Assembly: GCA_027486345.1 (NCBI GenBank)
Contig: JAIXPH010000050.1
Span: 1 to 64,000, forward strand
DNA: 64,000 nt
Source: Paracoccaceae bacterium
GTDB lineage: Bacteria > Pseudomonadota > Alphaproteobacteria > Rhodobacterales > Rhodobacteraceae
Direction: 5' to 3'
In this document: one piece after another, positions 35,994 to 44,758 of the stretch
Layout of the letters: each line of letters starts with the position of its first letter
How positions within the stretch are numbered: the first letter of the stretch is position 1
Made by a program: the position numbers and the translations under genes
Notes under the pieces: model-generated
The model's input: only the letters and a program-made list of their open reading frames with translations
Told to the model about the DNA's origin: nothing
Database searches by the model: none

Positions 35994-37571
35994 TCAGGTC
36001 AGAACCCGCACCTCTATCATCCTTGGCCCGTCCTGCGGCATACGCAGGGCGGCCGCCAAGGCCGCGGGCTCTTCGGCCACCGATTGGAACGGCAGATCAC
36101 AGGCGGCGGCAAAGGGTTCCATCTTCAAGGGTGAGGGCGTGCAGCCAATGACCTCAACCCCCGCACCTGACATCGCCTCGGCAATCTCGCGGAAACCTGC
36201 GTTGTTCCAGACGACAAAGGTGATCGGCAGGCGTTCATCCACCGCCGTCCGCAACTCGCCGGGGCTGAATTGCAAACCGCCGTCGCCGATCAGGCAGACC
36301 ACCGGCACACCGGGCGCGGCCACGGCTGCTCCTACCGCCGCACCGGGACCAAAGCCCAAGGCGCCATATCCCGTGGCCGCATTGAACCAGCCCCCCGCGC
36401 GGTCATGGTCGTAAAACAGGTTCGCGGCATAGACCGGCTGCGTGGAATCCCCCACGATGATCGCCCCCGGCAAGGAATCCCGGATCGCCTCGACCATCGC
36501 CAACTGGCGCGGCATGGCGGGATGCAGCGTGGCGAGTTCGCCCCGCGCCGCCGCCCGTGCCGATGCCGCCCGTGTCTCGCCTTCGGCTTGACGCGCCCGC
36601 ACCCGCGCCGCAAACCACGCCGCCACCGCCGCCGCATCACCTTGGATCGCCACCGCGCACGGATGGCGCTTCAACTGATCGGCGCAGAGATCCACACGGA
36701 TCATCTTGGACAGGTCCGGGAAGCCGCCCCGCACATACATGTCGTAATCCGTCGGCCCCAGTTCGGTGCCCAAGGCCAGCACCTGATCCGCCCCCGCAAT
36801 CACCGCCCGCACGGCATCCAGCGAGGCCGACCCCGGCACCGCCAAGGGATGCCCGTGCATCAGCCCCCGCGCGTTGGTGGTCAGCACCACCGGCGCATCC
36901 AGCGCCTCGGCCAGCCGTTGCAGCGAGTCCCCCGCCCGCCGCGCGCCCCCGCCTGCAAGGATCACCACCCGCCGTGCCGTCTCCAGCCGCGCCAGCGCCG
37001 TGGTCAGCGTCGATTCCGGCGGCATCGCCACGCCCATCGGAACCGCAGGTGCGGCCAGGTCCGGGCAAGGCAGCGGCATCACATCGGTTGGCACCTCAAT
37101 ATGCACCGGCCCCGGACGGCCCGAGGTCAACCGCGCAAAGGCGCGGTCCAGCGCCGGACCAACCTGTGACGGGTCTTCGATCCGCTCGGTCGGGCACAGC
37201 GCCGCCACCATCCGCGCCTGGTCGGGTAACTCATGGAGCAGCCCCAACCCCTTGCCCAATGACGCCCGCCGATTGACGCCCGAGATCACCAGCATCGGCA
37301 CCGAGTCCGCCTTGGCCTGCGCCATTGCGGTCAGCGTGTTGGTCAACCCCGGCCCGGTGATGACAAAGGCCACCCCCGGCTTGCCCGACACCCGCGCATA
37401 GCCATCGGCCATGAAACCCGCGCCCTGTTCGTGGCGCGGCGTGACATGGCGGATACGCCCGCCCGCCAGACCGCGATAGAGCTCCACCGTATGCACGCCG
37501 GGGATGCCAAAGACGACCTCCACCCCGCGCGCGGCCAGACCTTCGACCAGCGCTTCGCCCACCGTCCTCAT
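35994..37571 (-). CDS. Thiamine-diphosphate enzyme, probable 5-guanidino-2-oxopentanoate (2-ketoarginine) decarboxylase
   Basis: This 525-residue member of the acetolactate synthase superfamily has an N-terminal Pyr domain with FGIPGVHTVELYRGL and catalytic Glu in RHEQGAGFMADGYA, a central domain, and a ThDP-binding motif GDGGLQFSPGELRTA...NN. It overlaps the AruH-like transaminase gene by ATGA. In Pseudomonas the AruH/AruI pair converts arginine to 2-ketoarginine and then 4-guanidinobutyraldehyde. The assignment is by family resemblance and this pairing. A general 2-keto acid decarboxylase is possible. Confidence 0.75.
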   Translation of the reverse strand: MRTVGEALVEGLAARGVEVVFGIPGVHTVELYRGLAGGRIRHVTPRHEQGAGFMADGYARVSGKPGVAFVITGPGLTNTLTAMAQAKADSVPMLVISGVNRRASLGKGLGLLHELPDQARMVAALCPTERIEDPSQVGPALDRAFARLTSGRPGPVHIEVPTDVMPLPCPDLAAPAVPMGVAMPPESTLTTALARLETARRVVILAGGGARRAGDSLQRLAEALDAPVVLTTNARGLMHGHPLAVPGSASLDAVRAVIAGADQVLALGTELGPTDYDMYVRGGFPDLSKMIRVDLCADQLKRHPCAVAIQGDAAAVAAWFAARVRARQAEGETRAASARAAARGELATLHPAMPRQLAMVEAIRDSLPGAIIVGDSTQPVYAANLFYDHDRAGGWFNAATGYGALGFGPGAAVGAAVAAPGVPVVCLIGDGGLQFSPGELRTAVDERLPITFVVWNNAGFREIAEAMSGAGVEVIGCTPSPLKMEPFAAACDLPFQSVAEEPAALAAALRMPQDGPRMIEVRVLT

Positions 37572-38755
37572 GCCGCGTCCCCCTTCAGTCCCAAGGCATG
37601 CCGCCCGATCCGTTCCGCCGCCTCGGTGATCAAGGCATCCGGCTGGGTCAGGCTGATCCGCAGCCACCCGGCCAACCCATCGCCAAAACTTTCCCCCGGC
37701 ATCACCGCCACACCTTCGGCCTCCAGCAAGCCCAAGGCAAAGGCCTCCCCACTCAGCCCCGTCGCGCGCACATCCACCACGCAGAACATCCCCGCCTGCG
37801 GCACATGCACATGCAGCCCCGCCACACCCTGCAACGCGCCCGACAGGATCGCCGCCCGCCGCTGGAACCGCGCCATCATCTCGGCGGCCACAGGCGAGGG
37901 GGCCGAGACCGCCAAAGCCGTCATATCCGCGATAAACGGCTGGCTGCCGAACAGCATCGTCTCTGAAAGCGGCAACAGCCGGTCCATGAACTCCGCCGGT
38001 CCGACGCACCAGCCCGACCGGAACCCCGGCGCGGCATGCGATTTCGACAGGGATGAGGCGACCACCACCCGCTCGGCATACTCCGGCAGATCGAGGGGAG
38101 AGGCAAAGCGAACCCCCGGAAAGCACATATCCTCATAGACCTCATCGCAGAGCACCCACAGGTCATGCTCTGCCGCCACGGCACAGAGCGCGCGCAGATC
38201 GTCATGCGACAACACCGCCCCCGTCGGATTGTGGGGCGAGTTCAGGAACAACACCCGCGTGTCCGGCGTCACCCGCGCCGCCACATCCGCCGCCTGCATG
38301 CGAAACCCATGCTCCGCCCGCAGCGGCACGGGGATCACCTCTGCCCCGGTGGAGCGGATCAGCCCCTCATAGGTGGCATACATCGGATCGCCCACCAGCA
38401 CCGCATCCCCCGCCGTCACCAGCGTGTTCAGCACCGCATACAGCGTGGTCTGGGTGCCGGGCAGGCAGATCACCTGATCCGCCCCAAAGGCCCGCCCCCG
38501 CCGCGCCGTGTATCGTGCCGCCAAGGCGGCCAGCGTCCCCGGCTCGCCGCGCCCGTTGCTGTATCCGGTCCGTCCGGATTGCATCGACGCCGCCGCCGCC
38601 GCGATCAGCGTATCGGGGGTCGCCACATCCGGCTCGCCGATGGTCAGTTCGATCACCCGCCGCCCTTGGGATTTCAGCTTGCGCGCGCGGAAATGGATAT
38701 CCCATTTCGCGCCGCCAAGCCCGGCCAGACGGTCGGTGACGGGGGCATATCTCAT
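37568..38755 (-). CDS. Class I/II aminotransferase, AruH-like (arginine:pyruvate transaminase candidate)
   Basis: This 395-residue fold-type I PLP enzyme has NSPHNPTG (Asn176), CDEVYED (Asp204, Tyr207), SSLSKSHA (Lys238) and a later substrate-carboxylate Arg in WLRISLT. It opens MRYAPVTDRLAGLGGAKWDIH, like Pseudomonas AruH, and shares LNSPHNP, SLSKSHA and the GMFVVxDxRxTGLS-like segment with it. Overlaps of four bases with both neighbours make one transcript: tetR, aruH-like, aruI-like. Confidence 0.78.
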   Translation of the reverse strand: MRYAPVTDRLAGLGGAKWDIHFRARKLKSQGRRVIELTIGEPDVATPDTLIAAAAASMQSGRTGYSNGRGEPGTLAALAARYTARRGRAFGADQVICLPGTQTTLYAVLNTLVTAGDAVLVGDPMYATYEGLIRSTGAEVIPVPLRAEHGFRMQAADVAARVTPDTRVLFLNSPHNPTGAVLSHDDLRALCAVAAEHDLWVLCDEVYEDMCFPGVRFASPLDLPEYAERVVVASSLSKSHAAPGFRSGWCVGPAEFMDRLLPLSETMLFGSQPFIADMTALAVSAPSPVAAEMMARFQRRAAILSGALQGVAGLHVHVPQAGMFCVVDVRATGLSGEAFALGLLEAEGVAVMPGESFGDGLAGWLRISLTQPDALITEAAERIGRHALGLKGDAA

Positions 38756-39399
38756 GGCTTTGGTCCTTCGGTTTCAGTCAATTCTGGCAAGTCCAGCACA
38801 CGCGCGGCGGCGGTCAGGGCGATGCGCTGCACCTCGCCGGGGGCAAAGCCTTGCGGCAAGAGCCCGCCTTCCAACCACAACCCATCCAGCAGAGCGTTCA
38901 GCGCAATCGCGGCATCCCGTGGCGGCAAGGGGCAAACGGGCAGGGCCGCAATCAACCCCTCCAAAGCATCGCGAAACGCCAGATAGCCCGCCTCATGCGC
39001 CGCACGCAGGGCAGCATCCTGACGGGTGCGGTGGATATAGGCCGCCCAAAGCGCCACCGTCCGCCCATCCAGCGCCGCAGGGTCCAGCGCCGCCGCCAGA
39101 TAGGCCCGCAGCCGTGCCACCGGGTCCCCCCCTGCCGCCACTGCCGCCGCCAGACAGGGATCGACCATGCCTTGCATCATCCGGCCATAGGCCACCCGCA
39201 TCAGCCCGTCCTTGTCGCCGAAATAATGCCGGATCAGCCCCGGTGTCACCCCGGCCCGCGCCGCCACTGCGCGCAGCGTCGCCGCTTCAATCCCGCCCTC
39301 GGCCACCAGATCCAGCACCGCCGCGACCAGCGCCGTGCGGCGGGCATCCTCGCTGTCGCGGATATAGGGGCGTCGGTCTGACTGGGGCGCAGGATGCAT
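38752..39399 (-). CDS. TetR/AcrR family regulator (BetI-like)
   Basis: This 215-residue repressor candidate has a TetR N-terminal HTH: ATLRAVAARAGVTPGLIRHYFGDKDGLM (about residues 40-67). A C-terminal ligand domain of BetI_C type follows (WAAYIHRTRQDAALRAAHEAGY). ATG 39399 has AAGG five bases upstream. It overlaps the transaminase gene by ATGA, and the palindrome at 39410-39429 lies directly upstream. It probably autoregulates the aru-like operon in response to an arginine-derived keto acid. Confidence 0.88.
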   Translation of the reverse strand: MHPAPQSDRRPYIRDSEDARRTALVAAVLDLVAEGGIEAATLRAVAARAGVTPGLIRHYFGDKDGLMRVAYGRMMQGMVDPCLAAAVAAGGDPVARLRAYLAAALDPAALDGRTVALWAAYIHRTRQDAALRAAHEAGYLAFRDALEGLIAALPVCPLPPRDAAIALNALLDGLWLEGGLLPQGFAPGEVQRIALTAAARVLDLPELTETEGPKP

Positions 39400-39409
39400 G
39401 ACGGCCTTC

Positions 39410-39429
39410 AATTATTCGCGCGTATAATT
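39410..39429. promoter_or_regulatory. Operator candidate for the TetR regulator
   Basis: AATTAT-TCGCGCGT-ATAATT is a 20-bp palindrome with a single mismatched pair, starting 11 bases upstream of the tetR ATG. It is the most A+T-rich spot in the gap and contains -10-like hexamers on both strands. Binding here would block transcription of tetR-aruH-aruI. Length and spacing suit TetR dimers. Confidence 0.6.
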
Positions 39430-39485
39430 CCGCGAAACCCACCCCCCGACAAGCCCGAAACCACCGAAAAACCGCCCACCCGCGA

Positions 39486-39563
39486 CCCCGCTTCCCCGTT
39501 GCTCAAATATCCTGCCGGGGGAGTCGCCCGGCCCGCCGGGCGACGGGGGCTGCAAAAGCCCCC
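39486..39563 (-). repeat. 3'-flank hairpin cassette, type A, copy 3
   Basis: Inverted relative to the 28 kb copy and nearly identical over ~70 bases. It has stem GGGGGCT/AGCCCCC (39545-39551/39557-39563), stem GTCGCCCGG/CCGGGCGAC (39523-39531/39536-39544), and the tail GGATATTTGAGCAACGGG read on the minus strand. It lies 3' of the minus-strand CDF gene, in the gene's orientation. Confidence 0.8.
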
Positions 39564-39566
39564 TCT

Positions 39567-39626
39567 GCCCGCTTTGGCGCCTTGCGCCAAGGCGGGCGCA
39601 TCGCGTGCAGGGCGCTTGCGCCCTGC
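39567..39626 (-). terminator. Tandem hairpins downstream of the CDF gene
   Basis: A 14-bp stem with one wobble (39567-39580 with 39584-39597) and a 9-bp stem GCAGGGCGC/GCGCCCTGC (39607-39615/39618-39626). They lie between the CDF stop (39653) and the type A cassette, so the transcript would end in four consecutive hairpins. No T-run is present, so the role may be stabilisation or Rho-linked rather than intrinsic termination. Confidence 0.55.
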
Positions 39627-39652
39627 GCCTTCGGATCACCGGCGGGACAGGA

Positions 39653-40543
39653 TCACCGGGGCCGACGCTCGGCCACATCCTTGTGGATGATCACATCGGT
39701 CTGCGGGTAGGCGGCAAGGATGGCGCGGCGCAGGGCGGCGCCGATGTCATGCGCCTCGCGCAGGGTTTGCTCGCCGTCCAGTTCGATATGGATGTTCACG
39801 AAGACCCGGCTTCCGGCCGTGCGGGTCTTCAGATCGTGATACCCTCGAACCCCCGGCCAGCCGGCGGCAATCTCGCCGATCCCGGCCAGAATCACCGGAT
39901 CGGCGCGGCGATCCATCAGCGCGTCAAAGGCCGCCTTGCCGATCCGCACCGCGCCCATCGCCAGCATTCCCGCCGCCGCCAGCGCCACGATGGCATCGAT
40001 CGATTCCAGCCCGAACCGGCGCGAGGCCCAAAGCGACAGAATGGCCCCGATATTGGGCAAGAGGTCGCCCAGATAATGCAGCCGGTCCGCCGCCACCACC
40101 TTGCTGCCGGTGCGCCGTGCCACCTGACCTTGCCAGATCACCAGCCCCAGCGTCAGCAGCACCGACAGCACCATGACCGCGATGCCCGCCTCTTCCCGCG
40201 CCAACGCCTGATCCGCCGGGTTCAGCAAGCGCACCACCGCCGCCCAGCCGATCACCCCGGCAGAGATCAGGATGAACAGCGACTGCCCCAGCGCGGCCAG
40301 ATCCTCGGCCGAGGTATGGCCAAAGGCGTGATCCTCATCCGCGGGTTTGGCGGCATAGATGATCGCGGCCATCGCCCCCAGACTGACCATCAGATCCATC
40401 GCCGAATCCGCCAGCGACGCGGCCACGGACAAGGCGCCGGTTTCCCCCAGCGCCCACAGCTTGACGATCACCAGAGTGGCGGCGACGGCGACAGAGGCCA
40501 GACCTGCGGTCAGGTTCAGGCGCGGGGCGCGGGTGTCGGACAT
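39653..40543 (-). CDS. Cation diffusion facilitator (FieF/YiiP-like)
   Basis: This 296-residue CDF antiporter has six membrane helices followed by a cytoplasmic metal-sensing domain. Site A residues appear as DSAMD in helix 2 and HYLGD in helix 5 (a DxxxD/HxxxD arrangement typical of Zn/Fe/Cd transporters). DEDHAFGH lies in the loop, and a ferredoxin-like C-terminal domain follows. The start at 40543 (MSDTRAPRLN) fits the family better than an ATG six codons earlier. It is monocistronic. Confidence 0.92.
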   Translation of the reverse strand: MSDTRAPRLNLTAGLASVAVAATLVIVKLWALGETGALSVAASLADSAMDLMVSLGAMAAIIYAAKPADEDHAFGHTSAEDLAALGQSLFILISAGVIGWAAVVRLLNPADQALAREEAGIAVMVLSVLLTLGLVIWQGQVARRTGSKVVAADRLHYLGDLLPNIGAILSLWASRRFGLESIDAIVALAAAGMLAMGAVRIGKAAFDALMDRRADPVILAGIGEIAAGWPGVRGYHDLKTRTAGSRVFVNIHIELDGEQTLREAHDIGAALRRAILAAYPQTDVIIHKDVAERRPR

Positions 40544-40650
40544 GGGGCAGCCTGCGGGCAAAGGAGCGTGGGCCTCCCGCTACAACCCTTGGGCGGTTTG
40601 AGGCAAGTGCTACCGACTCGCAGCTTTCGGGCGTGCAGCCTTGTCCGCCG

Positions 40651-41511
40651 CTACTCGACGATCTCGCCCGGATCGACCCCCCAGAGCGCGGTCTTGCGGA
40701 CCCATCCCTTTTCGCCGTCGATCGACAGGCGGCACCAATCGGGGACGCATTCCTGAATCCAGCCGATCACATCCTTTTCCGCCTTGAAGCTGACGGCGGC
40801 ATCATCGTCGGGCGTGTCGTGGAATTCGGCCATGTCCACCGCCACCTGCGCCGACCGCACGCCGGACAGCAAGGAATAATGCACCCAGCCGCCCGCGCCT
40901 TCGGAATCCTCGATCCGCCGCCAATGCTCGTATTCCCCGGTGATCCGCAGTGGCATTCCGGCGCGCACGAAGACCCAGTCGATGCGGTGGGTCAGACCCG
41001 GTCCGCGCCGCGCGTTGCCCTCCTTGCCTTTCAGGCTGACATAGCGCGGCAAGGGCAGGTTGGTGACCGATCCCCGGTTCGGGTCGCGCGGGGGCGGCTT
41101 GGGCTTGGCATCCTTGGGTGCGGCGGCTGGTACGTTTGCCGCTGCCGGGGCCGCCAGCGCCGGGGCATCGGTCGGCGCTGCGGTCGTGGCGGTGGGGGCC
41201 GCGTCGCTGTCCGGGGGCGATGCCCCATCGACCGCAGGCGCGGCGGTGCCGTCATCGGTGGGCGCGCCATCAGCCTCGCCCGGCCCGGCTGTCGCGTCTG
41301 TCGCGGCAGGCGCGGTGGCCTCGACCGCAGGGCGCGGTTTGGGTCTCAGCGCGCTTGTCTGGGCCAACCCCGCTTCCGCCGCCATGGTCAGGCACAGCGC
41401 CGCCACCAGTCCGATCCCGCTGCCAGCCCCTGTCCATCCAGCCCCAGTGCCGCCCGCCCCTGTGCAGGCTGTGCCAAAGGCCCGTCGCGCCCCAGTTCCG
41501 CCCTTTGCCAT
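40651..41511 (-). CDS. SH3-domain periplasmic protein
   Basis: This 286-residue protein starts with a Gly-rich segment, a hydrophobic signal-like helix (about residues 33-50), a long Ala/Pro/Asp-rich low-complexity linker (to ~145), and a C-terminal bacterial SH3 region of the SH3_4 type (SLKGKEGNARRGPGLTHRIDWVF...WVHYSLLSG...). Such domains bind peptidoglycan or proteins in the envelope. It is divergent from the 2-hydroxyacid dehydrogenase gene. The start is uncertain because of the atypical N-terminus. Confidence 0.82.
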   Translation of the reverse strand: MAKGGTGARRAFGTACTGAGGTGAGWTGAGSGIGLVAALCLTMAAEAGLAQTSALRPKPRPAVEATAPAATDATAGPGEADGAPTDDGTAAPAVDGASPPDSDAAPTATTAAPTDAPALAAPAAANVPAAAPKDAKPKPPPRDPNRGSVTNLPLPRYVSLKGKEGNARRGPGLTHRIDWVFVRAGMPLRITGEYEHWRRIEDSEGAGGWVHYSLLSGVRSAQVAVDMAEFHDTPDDDAAVSFKAEKDVIGWIQECVPDWCRLSIDGEKGWVRKTALWGVDPGEIVE

Positions 41512-41729
41512 CGCGTCCCGCCTGTCCTGCCCCCGCGCCGATCCGCGCCGGGGCCATGCCCTTGCCGTGCTCCCGTCCTGCCGCCTCTGCCGGGCGCATG
41601 GGGGAACCCTTCCTCCTGACAGCCACCGGCGTTCCGAACGACCCCCGTTCCGAACAGACCTTGTGCCCTGCCACTCTTGGCGTCACTTTGCCGGAACGGG
41701 AACGGATTTGGAAGTGGACGGAGGAGAGA

Positions 41730-42716
41730 ATGCCCGCGCAACGCCTGACTGTTGTCGTGACGCGACGGTTGCCTGAGCCGGTGGAAACCCGGATGAAGGA
41801 ACTCTTCGATGTCGAACTGCGTGACCCCGACACCGCGATGAGCCGCGACGAACTCGCCGCCGCCCTGCGACGCGCCGATGTGATCGTGCCGAACCTGACT
41901 GACCAGATCGACGCGGCCCTGATCGCGCAGGCCGGGGACAAGCTGAAACTGATCGCCAATTATGGCGCGGGGGTGGACCATATCGACGTCGCCACCGCCC
42001 GCCAGCGCGGCATCCTTGTGTCCAACACCCCCGGCGTGGTGACCGAGGACACCGCCGACATGACCATGGCGCTGATCCTTGCCGTCACCCGCCGTATCCC
42101 CGAAGGCATCGCCACCATGCAAGCTGGCGAATGGCAGGGCTGGTCCCCCATGGCCATGCTGGGCGGGCGCATCGGCGGGCGGCGTCTGGGCATCCTTGGC
42201 ATGGGCCGCATCGGTCAGGCCGTGGCCCGCCGCGCCCGCGTCTTTGGCATGCAGATCCACTACCACAACCGCCGCCGCCTGCGCCCCGAGGTGGAAGACC
42301 AGCTTGAGGCGACATGGTGGGAATCCCTCGACCAGATGGTCGCACGGATGGATGTGCTGTCCATCAACTGCCCGCACACCCCGTCAACCTTCCACCTGAT
42401 GAACGCGCGGCGGCTCAAGCTGATGAAACCCAGCGCCGTGATCGTGAACACCTCGCGCGGAGAGGTGATCGACGAAAACGCCCTGACCCGCATGCTGCGC
42501 GCCGGAGAGATCGCGGGCGCAGGGCTGGACGTCTATGAACGTGGGGCCGAGATCAACCCCCGCCTGCGCGAACTGCCCAATGCGGTGCTCTTGCCGCACA
42601 TGGGATCGGCCACCATCGAAGGCCGGATCGAGATGGGCGAAAAGGTGATCCTCAACATCAAGACCTTCGCCGACGGCCATCGCCCGCCGGATCAGGTGTT
42701 GCCGGGCATGCTGTGA
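41730..42716 (+). CDS. D-2-hydroxyacid dehydrogenase (glyoxylate/hydroxypyruvate reductase type)
   Basis: This 328-residue NAD(P)-dependent enzyme has the Rossmann motif GMGRIGQAVARRA and catalytic Arg in NTSRGEVIDE. The Glu of the catalytic set is expected near YERGAEINPRL, and His lies in LLPHMGSAT. The match is best to GyaR/GRHPR-like enzymes reducing glyoxylate or hydroxypyruvate. GAGGAGAG precedes the ATG. It is divergent from the SH3 gene across a 218-base gap without other features. Confidence 0.9.
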   Translation: MPAQRLTVVVTRRLPEPVETRMKELFDVELRDPDTAMSRDELAAALRRADVIVPNLTDQIDAALIAQAGDKLKLIANYGAGVDHIDVATARQRGILVSNTPGVVTEDTADMTMALILAVTRRIPEGIATMQAGEWQGWSPMAMLGGRIGGRRLGILGMGRIGQAVARRARVFGMQIHYHNRRRLRPEVEDQLEATWWESLDQMVARMDVLSINCPHTPSTFHLMNARRLKLMKPSAVIVNTSRGEVIDENALTRMLRAGEIAGAGLDVYERGAEINPRLRELPNAVLLPHMGSATIEGRIEMGEKVILNIKTFADGHRPPDQVLPGML

Positions 42717-42857
42717 CAGGCGCGGTGCGGCAACCCGCGCCCGCCCAACCTGTGCCCGCAAAAACGGCCCCGTGATTTCCCCAGACGCGCCATGAAATGG
42801 CCATTTCTGCACCCGCAGGTTGTGCCATCGGTTGTTGCCATTGCAACGGGGTTTTCC

Positions 42858-43829
42858 ATGTCGGCCAGCCACGCCATTTTCTCGTTCACCGTCTTCGCAG
42901 GCCTTATCCTTGCGGGCGACTATGTGATCTTTCACCAGCAGAACAAGGTTCTCAGCCAGACCGGATCAGAGACCGGCAGCTACTGGGACTATCTGTCCAG
43001 ACGCCTGACCGCCACCCGCACCCCGGAAGTCGAAACGCGGCTGTCCGACTTCCTGCCCGCGGCAGCCGAAGGCTGGACCCGTGCGCCCTATGTCCGCGCC
43101 GATGGCGAAGCAGTGACCGGGCGGCGCTATATCGAGACCTCACTTGCGGTGGACACGACGAATGATCTTCTCGGCAAACTCGAGGCGGATTTCGTCAACA
43201 CCTCCCATGCCGCGGAAACCTATCTGTCCGGGGATCGCCGGGTCATCGTCTTGGTCAGTCATCGCCCCACGGATTGGGGCTTTGACCCCACCACCCGCAT
43301 GGTCGCGGCTGTCACGCTCGCCATCGGCAGCAGCGCTGGCAGCGGAGAGACCTTCGGTTCGGTCAAGGGCGTGACCTTCCGCCAGAAGCCGCAGGTCAAT
43401 CACGACAACCTCTCCAACACTGACAGCCCGGTCGACTATCGCCATTTCGCCGCCGCCCTTGGCGACACGCTGACGTTTCAAGTGATCACCAACGCGCTGG
43501 ATGCCGATGTGCAGGCCATTCTTGGTCAAATCGACATGGTCGGCCTTGCCGCTCTGGCGGAGGTGCCCGAAGCCATCGTCAACGATCAACGACCGACCGT
43601 CTGGGGGGCCGCCGCCGCCGCCGCCTCGGGGACAGACCATGCCGCGGCCAACCCGCCCAAGGACGCGTCGGAGTCCGGCTTGTTCGCCGCGCTTGGCACA
43701 TCTGTCGCTGCCGAGCCAGCATCGGCGCGGACCGTGCCGCAGGACGATGAGGCCGGGAGCCTGCTTGATATCGCCAAGCCCGCGCAGGGCACCTGCGTGC
43801 GCCGCGCCGGGGAGTTGATCTGCCCCTGA
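42858..43829 (+). CDS. Hypothetical membrane-anchored protein
   Basis: The family is not recognised. From ATG 42858 the protein has 323 residues, with one N-terminal membrane helix (IFSFTVFAGLILAGDYVIF) and a soluble periplasmic region (residues 30-250). An Ala/Pro-rich tail ends in CVRRAGELICP, which may carry a disulfide. An in-frame ATG at 42792 would add 22 residues, but ACGGGG upstream of 42858 gives better spacing. It lies 141 bases after the dehydrogenase gene on the same strand. Confidence 0.7.
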   Translation: MSASHAIFSFTVFAGLILAGDYVIFHQQNKVLSQTGSETGSYWDYLSRRLTATRTPEVETRLSDFLPAAAEGWTRAPYVRADGEAVTGRRYIETSLAVDTTNDLLGKLEADFVNTSHAAETYLSGDRRVIVLVSHRPTDWGFDPTTRMVAAVTLAIGSSAGSGETFGSVKGVTFRQKPQVNHDNLSNTDSPVDYRHFAAALGDTLTFQVITNALDADVQAILGQIDMVGLAALAEVPEAIVNDQRPTVWGAAAAAASGTDHAAANPPKDASESGLFAALGTSVAAEPASARTVPQDDEAGSLLDIAKPAQGTCVRRAGELICP

Positions 43830-43840
43830 GCCTTGGCGCA

Positions 43841-43867
43841 GCAAAAGGCCCCGCGGCTGGCGGGGCC
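43841..43867 (-). terminator. Rho-independent terminator for the small lipoprotein gene
   Basis: Eight-bp perfect stem GGCCCCGC (43847-43854) and GCGGGGCC (43860-43867). On the minus strand it is followed by TTTTGCTGC. It lies 40 bases past the stop at 43907 and may also slow the opposing transcript. Confidence 0.75.
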
Positions 43868-43906
43868 GTCGTCGCCTTGGCGCTGACCGGGCGTCAGGTC
43901 TGGGCC

Positions 43907-44056
43907 TCAGGGCTGGGCTTCCATCCCGCCCATGCCGCCGCCTTGGAAATAGCCGTTGCCGCGCACGCCGCCATAGTTGGTGACGGTGGTGTTGCCGCAG
44001 GCCGACAGCACCGTCATCATCAGAACGGCAGCGGCCAATAGGATCTGTTGCGTCAT
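43907..44056 (-). CDS. Small lipoprotein
   Basis: This 49-residue protein has a signal peptide ending in the lipobox VLSAC (Cys20). The mature part is short and Gly-rich (GGVRGNGYFQGGGMGGM). AAGGGG lies upstream of the ATG with good spacing, and a terminator follows the gene. Small lipoproteins of this size often sit in the outer membrane. No function can be given. Confidence 0.75.
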   Translation of the reverse strand: MTQQILLAAAVLMMTVLSACGNTTVTNYGGVRGNGYFQGGGMGGMEAQP

Positions 44057-44215
44057 GATCGAATTCCCCTTTTCGACATTATCTCCCTTGTCACAGAGCT
44101 GAATGGCAGCATTCGGGCAGAGCTTGGGCCATGGCGTGGCATCCTTTCGTCTGGGTGCGGTGGAACCCATCCGCACCCGCGCGGCGTTTGGAACGGCGCC
44201 ACACAGGAGAAGACC

Positions 44216-44707
44216 ATGCCCACCGATGCCGAACTGCGCGCGCAATTCTGGACTGCCCTCCGCTCAGACCGGACGGTGATGCTGGGCCTTGCGGGCGACT
44301 GGCCCGAACCGCCCCGCCCGATGACCGCCCTGATCGAGGGTGACTCTGACCACGGTCCGCTCTGGTTCTTCACGTCAAAGGACACCCAGCTTGCCGAAAT
44401 GCTGTCCGCCACGACGCAATCGCTGTTCACCTTCGCGTCCAAGGGTCACGACGTCTTTGCCACCGTTCACGGCAATCTGACGCCAGACACCGACCGCGCG
44501 CGGGTCGACAGGCTGTGGTCGCCCTTCGTCGCAGCGTGGTATCCCGGCGGCAAGGATGATCCGAACCTGCTGTTGCTGCGCTTTGATCCGGTGGAGGCCG
44601 AGATTTGGCAGTCCGGCACGACGCTGATGGCGGGGCTGAAGATGCTGTTGGGGGCGGATATGAAACAGGACTATCAGGACAAGGTCACCAAAGGACCGCT
44701 GAGCTAA
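44216..44707 (+). CDS. Pyridoxamine 5'-phosphate oxidase family (general stress protein 26-like)
   Basis: This 163-residue split-barrel flavin-binding protein is of the Pyridox_ox_2 class. Its features fit the general stress protein 26 subgroup: MTALIEGDSDHGPLWFFTSKDTQL, LFTFASKGHDVFATVHG, and WSPFVAAWYPGGKDDPNLLLLRF. Members bind FMN or F420-like cofactors; the physiological reaction is unknown. It is divergent from the small lipoprotein gene. Confidence 0.88.
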   Translation: MPTDAELRAQFWTALRSDRTVMLGLAGDWPEPPRPMTALIEGDSDHGPLWFFTSKDTQLAEMLSATTQSLFTFASKGHDVFATVHGNLTPDTDRARVDRLWSPFVAAWYPGGKDDPNLLLLRFDPVEAEIWQSGTTLMAGLKMLLGADMKQDYQDKVTKGPLS

Positions 44708-44758
44708 GGACAAAGGGCGCTTGCCTTTTGCGGTCGGGCGGGGCTTCCTGACGGGATC

